A stretch of DNA of 64,000 nucleotides from contig JAFCMP010000235.1 in assembly GCA_017506865.1 (NCBI GenBank), positions 372,001 to 436,000 of the forward strand, written 5' to 3'. Positions within the stretch are counted from its first letter, which is position 1. The number at the start of each line of letters is the position of its first letter. Source of the DNA: Tribonema minus. Its lineage: Eukaryota; Sar; Xanthophyceae; Tribonematales; Tribonemataceae. Made by a program: the position numbers and the translations under genes. The notes beneath the pieces were generated by a model that saw only the letters and a list, made by a program, of their open reading frames with translations, was not told the DNA's origin and made no database searches. Positions 46,401 to 57,600 of the stretch are shown piece after piece.

Positions 46401-49400
46401 GTAAGCATGACTTTGCGCAAGCACTGCTCGCGACTGACGCGTGTCAGCGCGCATCGCAGCGCTGCGCTGCGCTGCTCTGGCCATTGTCAGCGACTGCCAC
46501 GGCGTCTGGCGCATGCGCGATCGCGGCGCTGCCACAGGCACTCGGACAGCAACGCTCCGCATGCGCGACGAGCGCCGGCGACGCTCCGGTTGCTCACGCT
46601 GCGCGCGGCGCATCTGTTGAAGTATGGGCTTGTTGCGCGTTGCGGCCTATACTTCTGTGGTTCATGCGTGTTCCCAGCGACAGCTACAGCGGCGTGTTGG
46701 CGCACCTCTGGTGAAGCCCTTGAAGCCGTTGGCCATGGCGCCCTCAAAGTCGCCGCCGTAGGAGAAGTCGTACCTGCGATGCGATGCAGCACGTACATGG
46801 GAGCGTTCCGCGCGTCAGTGCGCTAAACAGAGTGTCAACGGGGCCATGCCAGGCAGGCACTGACGCCGTGAAGTGCGCATGCGACGGATGCAACGTGCGG
46901 TGGGAGGGAACACCAACCTCTCACCCCACTCGGGGCAGTGCTAGGCAGGCGCTGGCATCCTGGAGTCGTGGCAGCAATGAAACGAGCACGCGACAGGTGC
47001 AAGGCGCGCTGGGGGCGAGTGTCGACCTCTCACCTCACGCCCCCGCTTGCAGAGGCACAGGCGAGGCGCTCACTGCGCCTACAGCGGCGCGAGCAAGCCG
47101 CTCTGTCTGCACTAGCCGGCACCAGCGAGACAATAGCCGTACAGGCTCCCTGTGCAGTCGCGCAAACTCTACTGGTGTCCCCCCTTGTACGATGCGCAGG
47201 TGCAATCGCATGCACTGCAGGTGCACTCGCTCGCGCTCATGTGTAGTCAGGTGTGCCTACTTGTACTACAGGCAAAAATGACTTGTGTGTCGAGACCACG
47301 CAATCGAGGCAGCCTGGCTCAGCAGCAGCAGCCCCGCCTCTTAGTCCCATGCCTACACCTCCCTGCAGGTGTACTCATGTGTACTGCACGTGTACTCACT
47401 TGTACGTCGTCACCACGCCGTGAAACATGAAGGCAGCCTGGCTCAGCGGCAGCAGCCCTGCCTTGGTGGCGGCCACGGCCTGACCGCGTGCAGGTGTACT
47501 CACGTGTACCACTATAGGTGTACCGCACATGTACCGCACGTGTACTCACTTGTACGTCGTCACCACGCCGTGGAACATGAAGGCGGCTTGGCTCAACGGC
47601 AGCAGTCCCGCTTTGGTCGCCGCCACAGCCATGACCGCGTGCGGGTGCGTGTGCAGTATCACGTTGACCTGCACACGACGCGAAGGCGCAGAGGGCAAAG
47701 CGCAGAGGGAGGCATACGCAGCGTACACTTAGCGCATGATCATTTCAGGATTAACGTGTACTTGCGTGTGCAGTATCACGTTGACCTGCGCCCGACGCAA
47801 ATGTGCAGAGAGCAGAGGGACGCAGCGGACGATCAGCGCATTATCAGTTTATGGTTACTGTAGCATGTACTTGCGTGTGCAGTATCACATTCGCGTGCAC
47901 ACGAGATGACGGGGACACGCAGAGAGCAAGGCGCACGAGGACGCATACGCAGCCATACAATGAGCACTGACGCCGTTGCTACGCGTACATGCAAACATGT
48001 CGCATGCGGCACGCCCCATGCAGAAGGCGAGATCAGGTGGCACGCCGAAGCAGCTCAGACACGCGTGCTGCTGTCACATCAGTCTCTGCCCGCCCTGAAT
48101 GCTTGGGCCGTAGATGCAGCTCTCAGGCTTCCTTTTGCGTCCACTGTGCCGCCCGCATGGTGCCAGCCCAGGGGCAGGCCCCCCGCTCGTACCACCGTGC
48201 ACCTACGGACAGAGCTGCCCCCCATCTCAAACGTGCGACGCCGCGACAGGATGGCAGCGGCAGCGGCAGCGCGAGGCGCCACAGCACCGCAGGACACCGG
48301 GGAGTGACCGCCACTGCACATGTGCATGCCGCTGCGTTGCCCGTCCACTCGTGTACGCCGACAGTCAGGCACACTTCCAACTCGCGTATTCCTGCTACTC
48401 GACGGCATGCCTAGACTATTTTTGCCGTTCCCCAGCTACTGCAATACGCGACCGCGCAACACGCTGATGTGCGGTCTGAGGTCACTGCGGCTCAGACGGC
48501 GCCGCGCGGCGGCGGCGCTCGCCTCTGGCCGTTACCGGAATATACATGACAGCATTGGTTCTGCAATTCCAACGCTACACATGTGCACGCCGCCGCGATA
48601 CCAGTCTATGCATGCACGGCGACAGTCCGCTAAACTCTCCACTGTGCACGTCACCGCTGCTTGGGTGCGGCGAGTGCAACACGAGTGCGCTGCACGCTGA
48701 CATGCGGTCATCACCGCTCCGATAGCGGCATGTGGCGGCGCCTCTCACCTCTGGCCGCTCCCGGAATATAGGCACCGCGACGGGCAGGCAGCCCATGTTG
48801 ACGACGCTCGCCGTCGCGGGCGTCCGCTCCGCGGTGACAGAGTCGATCTGCGGGCGCACACCACACGCACGATCAGAGTCCGAGTCAGCAAGCCGAATGT
48901 GCGTGAGAGTCGTGCAGGCGCGCACACCGCTGTGCGCTTAGATGAGCGTCGGGAGCGACGTTGCGGCGGCGGGGCTGCAGAGCACTGCAGGACTGCTACT
49001 GCGGTGATGCATGCACGCATGTACTTCATGGAGCAGGTAGGTATGTATGGTGCCGGGTGCGCCGCAGGGCGGAACTTCCACAGCGCGTAACTGTCAGATC
49101 TCAGGCGACGAACGGAGCATGTGCCGCTGGCACAGTCACAGCGTATGCGCCTAAGCTGCGGCGCCGTGCATCGTGGGACTTGCGGCGTCCACTGAACGTA
49201 GGTTAAGGGTTGGGGTTGGCCTGCTTACGGTCAGGGTTAGCCTGAACCTCACACAACCGTCACATCATGAGACTGTCAAGGCGCGGGCGCGACTGAGAGA
49301 GAGCGCGGGCTGCCGCTAATGCATCTTTGCGCGTCTACGCGTTGCGCCCACGCGCCGCGCCCGCGCCGTCACACACGCTGCGGAAGCAACGGCAGCACAC

Positions 49401-52400
49401 ACCGACAATGCGTATCGAACAAGCAGCCTATGCGCTGCGTTGTGCCACTCTGTCGCAGTGCTGGCGCCGTGCTGTCACACACGCTGCGGAAGCAACAGCA
49501 CAGGTATGTGGCGGTGTGTACTACGCAAGCAGCCCATGCGCTGCGCTGCTGTGTCGCACAAGCTGGGAAGGCGACGCGAGCCGCCATCGCCTGAGCGCTG
49601 CTGCTCACCAGCGTGCCGTCGAACCCCACGCGCACGAGGCCGAAGCTGGCCGTCACCTGCAACATGTGAAGAAGCGGCGGGAGTAGCGTGTGAGCGGGCC
49701 GCTGCCGACGGACGTTACCTGGAATGAAAGAGGTGATTGAAATGGAAAACAAGGCGGCGGTGCGCGCGCGAGCGCGGTGCGGATGAACGCGCAAGCCTGC
49801 GCTGCCGCGCGCCGTCAGATCCAGCACGGGCCGACCAGCAATATTAGGGTGGGTGCGTACGCACGCACAAGAGCATGGCGCCCGCGGGAGGATCTCAGCA
49901 CACATCCACAATGCACAGAAAGCCACAGGAGATCACAGCGCTGTCAGAACACCCGTGCGCATGCAGCACTGCTGACACCAAAAGGTCCCGACCCGAACCT
50001 TCAGCACAATGCAGACTGCGTCAAACCGCCCTTGGTTAAGCCCCAGCTGTGCAAGCAGCGTTCAACGCAGGGCGTGCCACCCATATACACATGTACACCG
50101 TCTTTGACCAAAGCCCTACTGTATTGCAAGCGCAGCTTACTCTATAGAGTCTTTTGAAAAGGGGTGCCAAAGCACACAACACACCAGCAACAGAGGTGAA
50201 GTGACAGCTCTCCTGCCACGAGTTGAGAGAACGCGGCCGTTCGCACCTCTTCAAAGAAGACGCCTCACTCCTGTGCAGAGTATAACCCCCCCCCTCCCTC
50301 TTCGTTGCTTACCTCTTCAAAGAAGACGCCCCACTCCACCATGAGCATCTCCTCGGGGTGTCCGCGCAGCCGCACCATGACGCACTGCGCCGCGAGGTCG
50401 TCGCCAAAGCCGTACAGGTGCAGCGCGCGCGCCTGCAGTGCTCAGCGGTTTAGCAGCAGGCGCGTATCAGCAGGGAGTAGTTGTTTTGTTGGAGCATATG
50501 GCAGTTACATGCTCGTTGCCGCGAGGTCGCCGCCAAAGACGTACAGGTGCGGCGCGCGCGCCTGCACAGTGCTCAGCGCGCAGGTTTGGCAGCACGCGCG
50601 CGTATCAGCAGGACGTAGATTTATTGGGGCACATGGCAGTTACAAGCAGCATAATGCTGAACTGCCGTCGGCACGCTTGACGGTTACGGCAGTTACATGG
50701 TCGTTGCCGCGAGGTCGCCGCTGAAGCCGTACAGGTGCAGCGCGCGCGCCTGCCGTGCTCAGCGCACAATTTTGGCAGCAGGCGCGCGTCAGCGAAAGTT
50801 TATGTCAAATGTCATGAATAATTGTGAAGTACGTAGTCTACACGTTATCGCGTGTGTTGTACCCAGTAATGAGAGTGTGAATGAAGGGCTCAACTGCTGA
50901 GCCTGCAGTGCGCAGCGCGCGGTTTGGCAGCAGCAGGAGCGTGTCAGCAGGAGGAAGTGTTAAACACAAAAATCTGTTGCGTGCGCCATACTCAGTATCA
51001 GGGTCTGAGTGAAGGCATCGGCTGCTCAGAGTCTTCGGCGGTCCAGTGAGAGCGCTCGGCGGCAGTGCGCAGCGCGCGGTTTTGCAGCAAGAGTAGATCA
51101 GCAGGAGGTAGTTGTAGTTGTTTTGTTGGAGCATATGGCAGTTGCATTTCGTTGGAGCATGTGGCAGTTACATGCGCATTCCGTTTGCACGCTTGACAAC
51201 TACGGCAGTTACACTTGCCGACACACAGACCACAGTACAATCACTTCCAACAGCACACGACCGGCATCGGTCTTCTGTTACAGTTGTCACCTCAATGTCA
51301 ACCTCTGGCGTTGTGGAGCAACGGCTAGTGAGCGACAGCTGTCGACGTTGCAGCAAGCTTTTGACACAACAACGTTGTGCATGCGTCGTACCCAGTAATG
51401 AGAGTCGGAATGAAGGCGCTGGCCGCTGAGAGCGTTCAGCCGTCCGAGCGATCCCGGGCGTTTGGGCGCAGGGCGCAACGCTGCATTTGCTTAGGGTTAG
51501 GGTTAGTTGCCGTCAGCAATCTGCTGATGCGGCGCCTGCAAGGTCATGTCAGCAGCGGGTGATACATTGGCAGTCAGAGCAACTTGGTGGCACTGTGTAC
51601 TGCGTACTGCATCTACACTGTAGTAAGTGTACTGTACTGTACTATGTGCACTGCCGCGTTGCACGATGCCGCCGTCAGTGAGAGGCTGCAAGGCGTGAGA
51701 CACACGTGGTACATGCTGCTGCACGTGACGTTCACGACTGTGCGCTGAGCCGCCAGGGTGCCTTTGTATGTTTACGAGTTATAAATATCTACACAGCCAA
51801 GTGCTGTGGCTTAACCAGAAAGGGAGGGGTGGCCAGATCCAAGTCATTGACGACCACACAGGATCATGGCCGCTACAACATTGGTCGTCAATTGCATCCG
51901 TGACAACTGTTGTCGATATTTTGTTCAAGTAGAGTGATTGGCAGCGCTGGTGCTTTCTTGTGCTCTGTGGGGGCGCTGATGGTGAACTGCGCATGAACCT
52001 GTGGCTTCTGCACATCCGTCCTGCGCATGCTGTGGCTGCTGCACATCCGTGGTACGACAGCTGCGGTGGCGCCCAAGATGGGAAAGTGACACTAATTGTG
52101 TGCATAGTAGTACCGTGTTCTCACCACTGCTGCGGCTGTACATCTGTGGTACGACAGCTGCGGTGGCGTCCGAGATGGAGACATGATATCAGTTGTGTGC
52201 GTAACAGTACTATGTCCTCACCACTGCTGCGGCTTCCACCCTGCTCTCCCACTCTGCAGCTGACACACCCATCGGATTGGCCCCGTGAGCATGCTCCGGC
52301 AGCACCATCTCCTCTATCCGAGGGCTTTTGGCTCGCTGTGCGGCGATGAAGGTAGAGAATGGCAGTTAAAGCGTACGATGAACTTTGTGCAGTAGCGCAG

Positions 52401-52917
52401 GCACTGCCGCCACCGCTGCTACTGCCGCCGCTGTTTTGAAACTTTTTGAATGCCAGCATCACGCGCACTGGGGGCTAGAAGCACCGCAATACAGCGCGCG
52501 CTCGACCGCGCAAGCGCACGTCACGATGCTATATCATTATCAAAAAAAGCACGAAGGATACAGTAGCGAGGCATACAGGTCAGCGCGCAGAGGACGGTGC
52601 CCATGCGGCATATCTCTCGAATGGCAACTTCTGCGCGTCACACACATGAGATCATGGCAGACCCCACTCGAAGCAGGTTCACTCACCTGGTTTGGAGAGA
52701 TCGGAACCGCTTTTCTGATGTTCTCGAGAGCATGCGTCGACAGAGGCATCACAGACGCCCGCCCATGCTTGTCGGTGCTGTTGATATCATTGATGACACT
52801 GCCTGGACAATTGGTGTCTTGGCAGTCTATCGGAAAACTATCGGTGGTCGTGAGCCGTGAGCAGCACCCATGCAGCAATAATAAGAGCAGCAGTGTGCCA
52901 GCCCTGCCGCCCGCCAT
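43485..52917 (-). CDS. Class II aldolase/adducin family protein with signal peptide, 357 aa
   Basis: Family members are zinc-dependent sugar-phosphate aldolases or epimerases, or non-enzymatic adducin relatives. Exons: 52917-52687, 52335-52222, 50432-50313, 49656-49609, 48847-48749, 47668-47550, 46773-46706, 45887-45790, 44344-44273, 43589-43485. All phases agree and give 357 aa. Residues 1-22 are a signal peptide (MAGGRAGTLLLLLLLHGCCS). The domain starts at VSAAEWESRVEAAAV and runs through LHLYGFGDDLAAQCVMVRL, VTASFGLVRVGFDG, then VNVILHTHPHAVMAV (metal ligands His210 and His212) and LLEHHGMYTVGRTAAEAFF (His273), ending GSREWGGIVRKLKRE. The zinc triad looks intact. The sugar substrate cannot be told. 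A signal peptide is unusual for this family and suggests secretion, ER or plastid routing. The stop codon lies in a TTAGGG-like tract. Confidence 0.92.
44388..45551. repeat. 330-bp tandem duplication flanked by ~52-bp direct repeats
   Basis: Two units (about 44708-45037 and 45038-45370) are nearly identical, with a stretch around 45180-45280 matching exactly. Outer direct repeats with TACGCCG(C/G)TTGATACCTCC lie at 44388-44441 and 45500-45551. It sits inside intron 8 of the class II aldolase gene, so the whole may be an inserted element with short direct terminal repeats. One long plus-strand frame crosses both units because 330 is divisible by three. Confidence 0.85.
46206..46250 (-). repeat. 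Telomere-like CCCTAA tract in an intron
   Basis: CCTAACCCTAACCCTGGACC followed by further CCCTA(G/A) units, in the intron between exons 7 and 8 of the class II aldolase gene. Confidence 0.85.
47280..47920 (-). repeat. Copies of class II aldolase exon 6 on both sides of the exon
   Basis: The donor side of exon 6 (true end 47550) is copied at about 47391-47470, including ACTCACTTGTACGTCGTCAC and GGCAGCAGCCCTGC, and more weakly at 47290-47345. The acceptor side (true start 47668, GTGCAGTATCACGTTGACCT) is copied at about 47762 and 47873. Spacings are about 110-145 bp. Confidence 0.9.
48310..48720 (-). repeat. Copy of class II aldolase exon 5 donor region plus tandem flank
   Basis: GCCTCTGGCCG and CCGGAATATA of the true exon end (48745-48770) recur at 48520-48545. 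A linked block (CACATGTGCA(T/C)GCCGC and CGGCGACAGTC) is repeated at 48316 and 48581. Confidence 0.75.
50512..51100 (-). repeat. Two to four decayed copies of class II aldolase exon 3 start
   Basis: The true exon 3 start region (GTACAGGTGCAGCGCGCGCG, with the following GCAGCAGGCGCG) is repeated at about 50520-50620 and 50700-50790. The adjoining intron part alone recurs near 50905-50965 and 51065-51110. Spacing is about 130-190 bp. Confidence 0.85.
52020..52180 (-). repeat. Copies of class II aldolase exon 2 donor edge
   Basis: CTCACCACTGCTGCGGCT at the true exon end (52217-52234) recurs at 52120-52137, and GCTGTGGCTGCTGCACATCC at about 52030. Copies share the tail GTGGTACGACAGCTGCGGTG, about 107 bp apart. 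Confidence 0.8.
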
Positions 52918-54696
52918 CGTTTCTCTCTGCCCCGAGCTTTTACTTCCATTTTCAAAAAGGCAACTTCAAGTCAAAGTTGCAGTTCGTGAAACAGCCGCGT
53001 GTGGTGACCAGCGCCCTGCCGTAGGCGCAGTGTAGCGACTACGAGGAGACGCAGAAGGGCTGTACCCTGGAGACGCTCAGAGTTGCTAATGAGTGCGTGC
53101 CCGAAAGCCATGAAGCCCAGCCGTCTGTCGTCACTACAGTCACAGTCGGGAACATTGAATATAGCCGCGGCGGGTGCGTAGCCATGATGCACTTGCGAGC
53201 ACGCAGGGGCACTCGCAAAGCAACTTACTGCTGCAGCTTTTTCATGAAGCGCTTTGCAGACCAAAAGCAGGCATAATCAATGCCAGATCATCCGATCGAC
53301 CTCGAAAACTGCCATACCAGATGTGGCTTTCGGCGTATGTCTGCAAATTGTACGTGGGGTAGCAGTACTGTAGGCATGCTTTTGCACCACGTCAAGCCAG
53401 CAGTCGCTTGACAGGGGTGTCACCCAAGCTGCCTGCCACAATTGAAGCTCCTAACCAGTGGGCGCACATCGAAAGGTGCTAGCAGCTTACATGCACGGTA
53501 AGCTGCTTGTTACATTCATGCTGCCCTAGTGATATTTGAGGCGCACAAGGCTTTATTTTGAATTCAAACTCTTGAAAGTACAGTTGAAGCATACCCGTTT
53601 AGATACTTGTGACGCACAGTACTCCAAGCTGAAGTGAGGCAGACTGAACATTGAGCATTCGCGTAGTTCAAGGGACCAAGTCCTAGTTGCAGTGCAGGAA
53701 GTTCAAGTCCTATGCGGAGCGTCACCGCCGCAGCCCCACCTCTACATACACTGTCACAACAGTGACTTGCTGCAGGTATGAGCACTCCAGGCATGTCCAT
53801 TGTACATCTTGACTGATGCTGGAACAAGCTAGAGCCAGCAACGCTTGCGGCATAAGGAATACCTGCGTGCGCAACACGCAACGCTGCAGGATCTCAGGTA
53901 GAGGTTGAGCATGTGAGTTCAGCTGGACACCTTGCCGCATCTCAGATGAGCGAAGCTGCGCAAGCAGAGCCACAACTAGCTGAGCCACACTGGCTTGCAC
54001 GCTTGGGTGCATCACAACAAGGCAACTGCGAAAAACAGCAGCGCACTTTGGGACGACGCTGAGCACACAGAAACAGAGAGCTTGCAGGCAGAGCTTGGAA
54101 AGCTGAAGTCCCGCCAATGTCGTGCTGTACCACGCGACAACAATAACAACAGTACATTCAAAGAGTGAACGCGGCGCGTGCGCCGCTTCACGATGCATAA
54201 CATGTCGTTGTACGTCATACGGTGACGTGCCAGCCACGCGGCTGTTCCAATAAAAGGACGACGCTCACACGTACTTGTGCCTGGAACAACGCTATACTCA
54301 GGTGCGCGCGGCGGCAGGGGGCCGGCTGGCGCACCGCCGCGCGAAGCGCTTCCGGTGCCGGTCGAGGCACCGCCGCCGGTAATCTATGCATACCGTAAAC
54401 TGCAAAATGGACGAAATAGAGATAAAAAGTGTCGACGGCTAGACTTGCCAGTCACACGCAAAGTGCGGCGCGAATGCGGCGCAGCCCTTGGGCCGCAGTG
54501 CTCAGGCGGGGAGCGCTGAGGACAGGCTGCCGTGCGCCTGCATGACGCACGCTCGGGTTGCTGCTGGCAGCCCGTAGGCGCAGCGGACACCGCGCCGCCG
54601 GCGCCGCTGCAAACGCAGGTCTAGGTTACGTGACACAATCACTACCTATGCGCCGTGACGCCCATGATGAGCGCCAGCACTTGCGCCTGCAGGGCG
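52918..54696. other. Intergenic region
   Basis: 5' flank of the class II aldolase gene and 3' flank of GH26-B. Open frames here lack motifs or splice support. Nothing recognised. Confidence 0.5.
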
Positions 54697-57600
54697 TCAG
54701 TGCTTGGGCCCACCGCCCTTCCCCTTACCCCCCCCCTTCCCCTTGCCCCCCCCCTTGCCTCGCCCCTTGCCGTTGCCCCTCCCCTTCCCCTTCCCTCCGT
54801 CCCCTTTGTGGCCCCCCTTCTTGCCGCCGCCCTTGCCCTCCCCTGGCTTTTTCCCGCCCTTATGTCCCCCCTCCTTCCTCCCTCCGCCATTCTTGCCTCC
54901 GTCCTTCTTACCACCCCCGCCCTTCCCCCCTCCGTCTTTCTTACCCCCGCCCTTTCCCCCCCGGCCCTTCTTACCGCCCCCCTTTTTGCCCCCCGGCTTC
55001 TTGTTGCCCCCCTTGTTTTTCCCGTGCTTCTTGCCGCCCCCCTGATTCGCGCTGCCCCCCCCCCCTTTACCATTCCAGTCCCCCACGCCGTCGGTGGCGA
55101 ACTCAAACTTGCGCATGCCGTCGCCAAAGGCCCACACGTCGCCGTCGGTGTTGAGGTCCCAGTCGCCTTCCTTGTTCTCCAGGAGCCAGTGGCTGCACCG
55201 GCCGTGCAACACAAGGGGCACAAACAAAAGTAATCATGAAACGCTGAGCATCGACATTTGATGGCCGTCTGAGACGCACCAGAGAGTGCATAAGAAGCGC
55301 AACTTCTACCGGAGCTTGCTATGTCAGCAGTCGCCCTCCTTGTTCTCCAGGAGCCAGTGGCTGCGCGAGCCGTGTGCGGCGCATAAGGGCAGAAATGAAA
55401 CGCTGTGCATTGACTGACACGCATTTGATTGCCGTCTGAGGCGCACCAGAGAGCGTAGCAAGCGGGGCGAGTTTGAGTAGCGCGACTTTCTATCACTGTA
55501 GAGCCCAATACGTCACCAAGATTCACAGTCGCCCTCCTTATTGTCCAAGAGCCAGTGGCTGTACGGATCGTGTGTGACACCACACGGGGCACAAATGAAC
55601 CGCCGTGCAGCAACTGACACGCAAGTGATTGCCGTCTGATACGCACCAGAGCGTGCAGCAAGTGGGGCAGTTTTGATAAGAGTGACTTTCTACTAGAGCT
55701 TGCTATGTCACCAAATCTCACAGTCGCCCTCCTTGGTCTCCAGGGGCAAGTGGCTATGCAGCACGAGTGCAACATCTCGGGTAGAAGGTACATGTATGAT
55801 GTGGTCGGGAGAAGCTCAAGTGCAAACCTCAAGTGGAACGTCACCGCCAGAGCCTGCACAGTTCACCTATTACATCTGCCCCAGCACAGCAAGCTGTTGT
55901 GTTGTGGCCTCCACCACCACCAGTCACAAAGTGTCAGTCTCGGTGGTGCTCTGCTCTTCAGCTATGGTGTGGCACATGTTGGTGCCACCAACAACTTCAA
56001 CATTTGACAACGCTCAACCTACCGCTCCTGCACGTGTGGGTACCTACACACGAGCTGGTGGAACGCATCCATGAACCACGCTGGCACGCCGCCACAGCAG
56101 TCTGCCGAGTGTACTCTTTATGAACGCTCACTTATGTAGTCTAGGGTGCGAAATTGCCCAGCGAGTGGTACCAGAGTTCAGAGCCGAACACTCAAACTTC
56201 AACACCTCACAACGCTCACCCCCCATGGCACTTACCACTCCTGCACGCGCGTGGACTTGTACACGAGCTGATCAAACGCGTCGATAATCCATGCTGGCAT
56301 GTCACCGCGCTAGGCTGTCGAGTCCACCAGAAGTAGAGCAGCATACTGACATCTTCAACACCTGACGACGCCCCACTCACCACTCCTGCACGCGCGTGTA
56401 CTTGTACACGAGCCGAACACACGCGCAACTGACCTACGCCGGCACGTCACCGACCTAGTCTGTCGAGTTTGCCACAATTAGAGCAGAATACTGACAACTT
56501 CAACGCCCCTTTCTGTCACTCACCACTCCTGCACGCGCGTGTACTTGTACACGAGCTGATTGAAAGCATCACTGATCCACGCCGGCTTGTCACCCCCCCA
56601 ATCCGTGGAGCCAGTCTCCCCCAGCCCCAGCGGTTTGTTGCCGGGAATGCTGGCCATGCGGTCGTAGCCACCCCCAAAGACTTCATCGAAGCTCTCCCAG
56701 CCGTGGCCCTCGAGGCCGGACCGGTTGTAGCTGCAGGGGAGGACGTGGGGGGGAGGAGGGGGGGGGGGGGGGGGGGGGGGGCATGGCTTAGGGTTATGCG
56801 GGGTCAGCAGTGTGTGCTTGTTTAGTGTCTGCAACGCTTGTCCAATGCTTGTGCACGATGGATGTGGGAGGTGCACACCGCGGTTCAGGCTGAGCGGAGT
56901 GTGTGGAAGTGATGAGACATGGACATTATGCATATGTGTACATGTACCAAAGACACACGCACTTCACCCCGGCGACAAAGCCGGACAACTGCAAAGTGAG
57001 TGTACGCAGTCCCAGGCCACCATTTTTCTGAACTCCACTTGAAGTACACCATCCCACAGATCAGGTTGCAATTGCGTCACTGTCATATGCAGTGGCGTCA
57101 ATATGGCAGCGCCCAACACGAACAGCATCCATTACTGATGTCGCCATGCATGCGCAGCAGTTGAGCACGGTTCCTCAGGCGCAAGCACAAAGCACATCTC
57201 TTGCAACACCATGGTCGTCACAGTCCATGCATGCGGAATGAGGCAAGCCATCAAGAAAGCGGGTTAAAAAGCTCTTGTCTGCTACTTCGGGCGGGCAGGC
57301 CCTCTTGCTGAAGGCAGGGTACTCTAACCCTCTAGCCCTTCTACATGGAGAGATGACTGGCTCAGCCACAACAAGGCAAAACGTGCGCTGTTTCTGAATT
57401 CACGCGCTGCAGTCCACCACGTCGTCGCCGGGCAATCTAACCCTAAGCTAGCCCTTCTACATGGAGAGATGGCATGGCTCAGCTATGACAAGGCAAAAAG
57501 GGCATAGTATGCTAAACTCACGCGCTGCAGAGGATGATGTCCACCACGTCGTCGCCGGGGTACCAGTCGGCGAACGGCGAGCCGTCGTTCTGAGCGCTGT

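Noticed and set aside
50512..51100. Regularly spaced repeats resembling a CRISPR array
   Set aside because: Units are diverged copies of an exon edge, irregular in spacing and in a eukaryotic intron.
53722..54237. 171-codon hydrophobic minus-strand frame
   Set aside because: No clear start context, splice partners or recognisable family; composition fits random AT/GC-mixed intergenic DNA.
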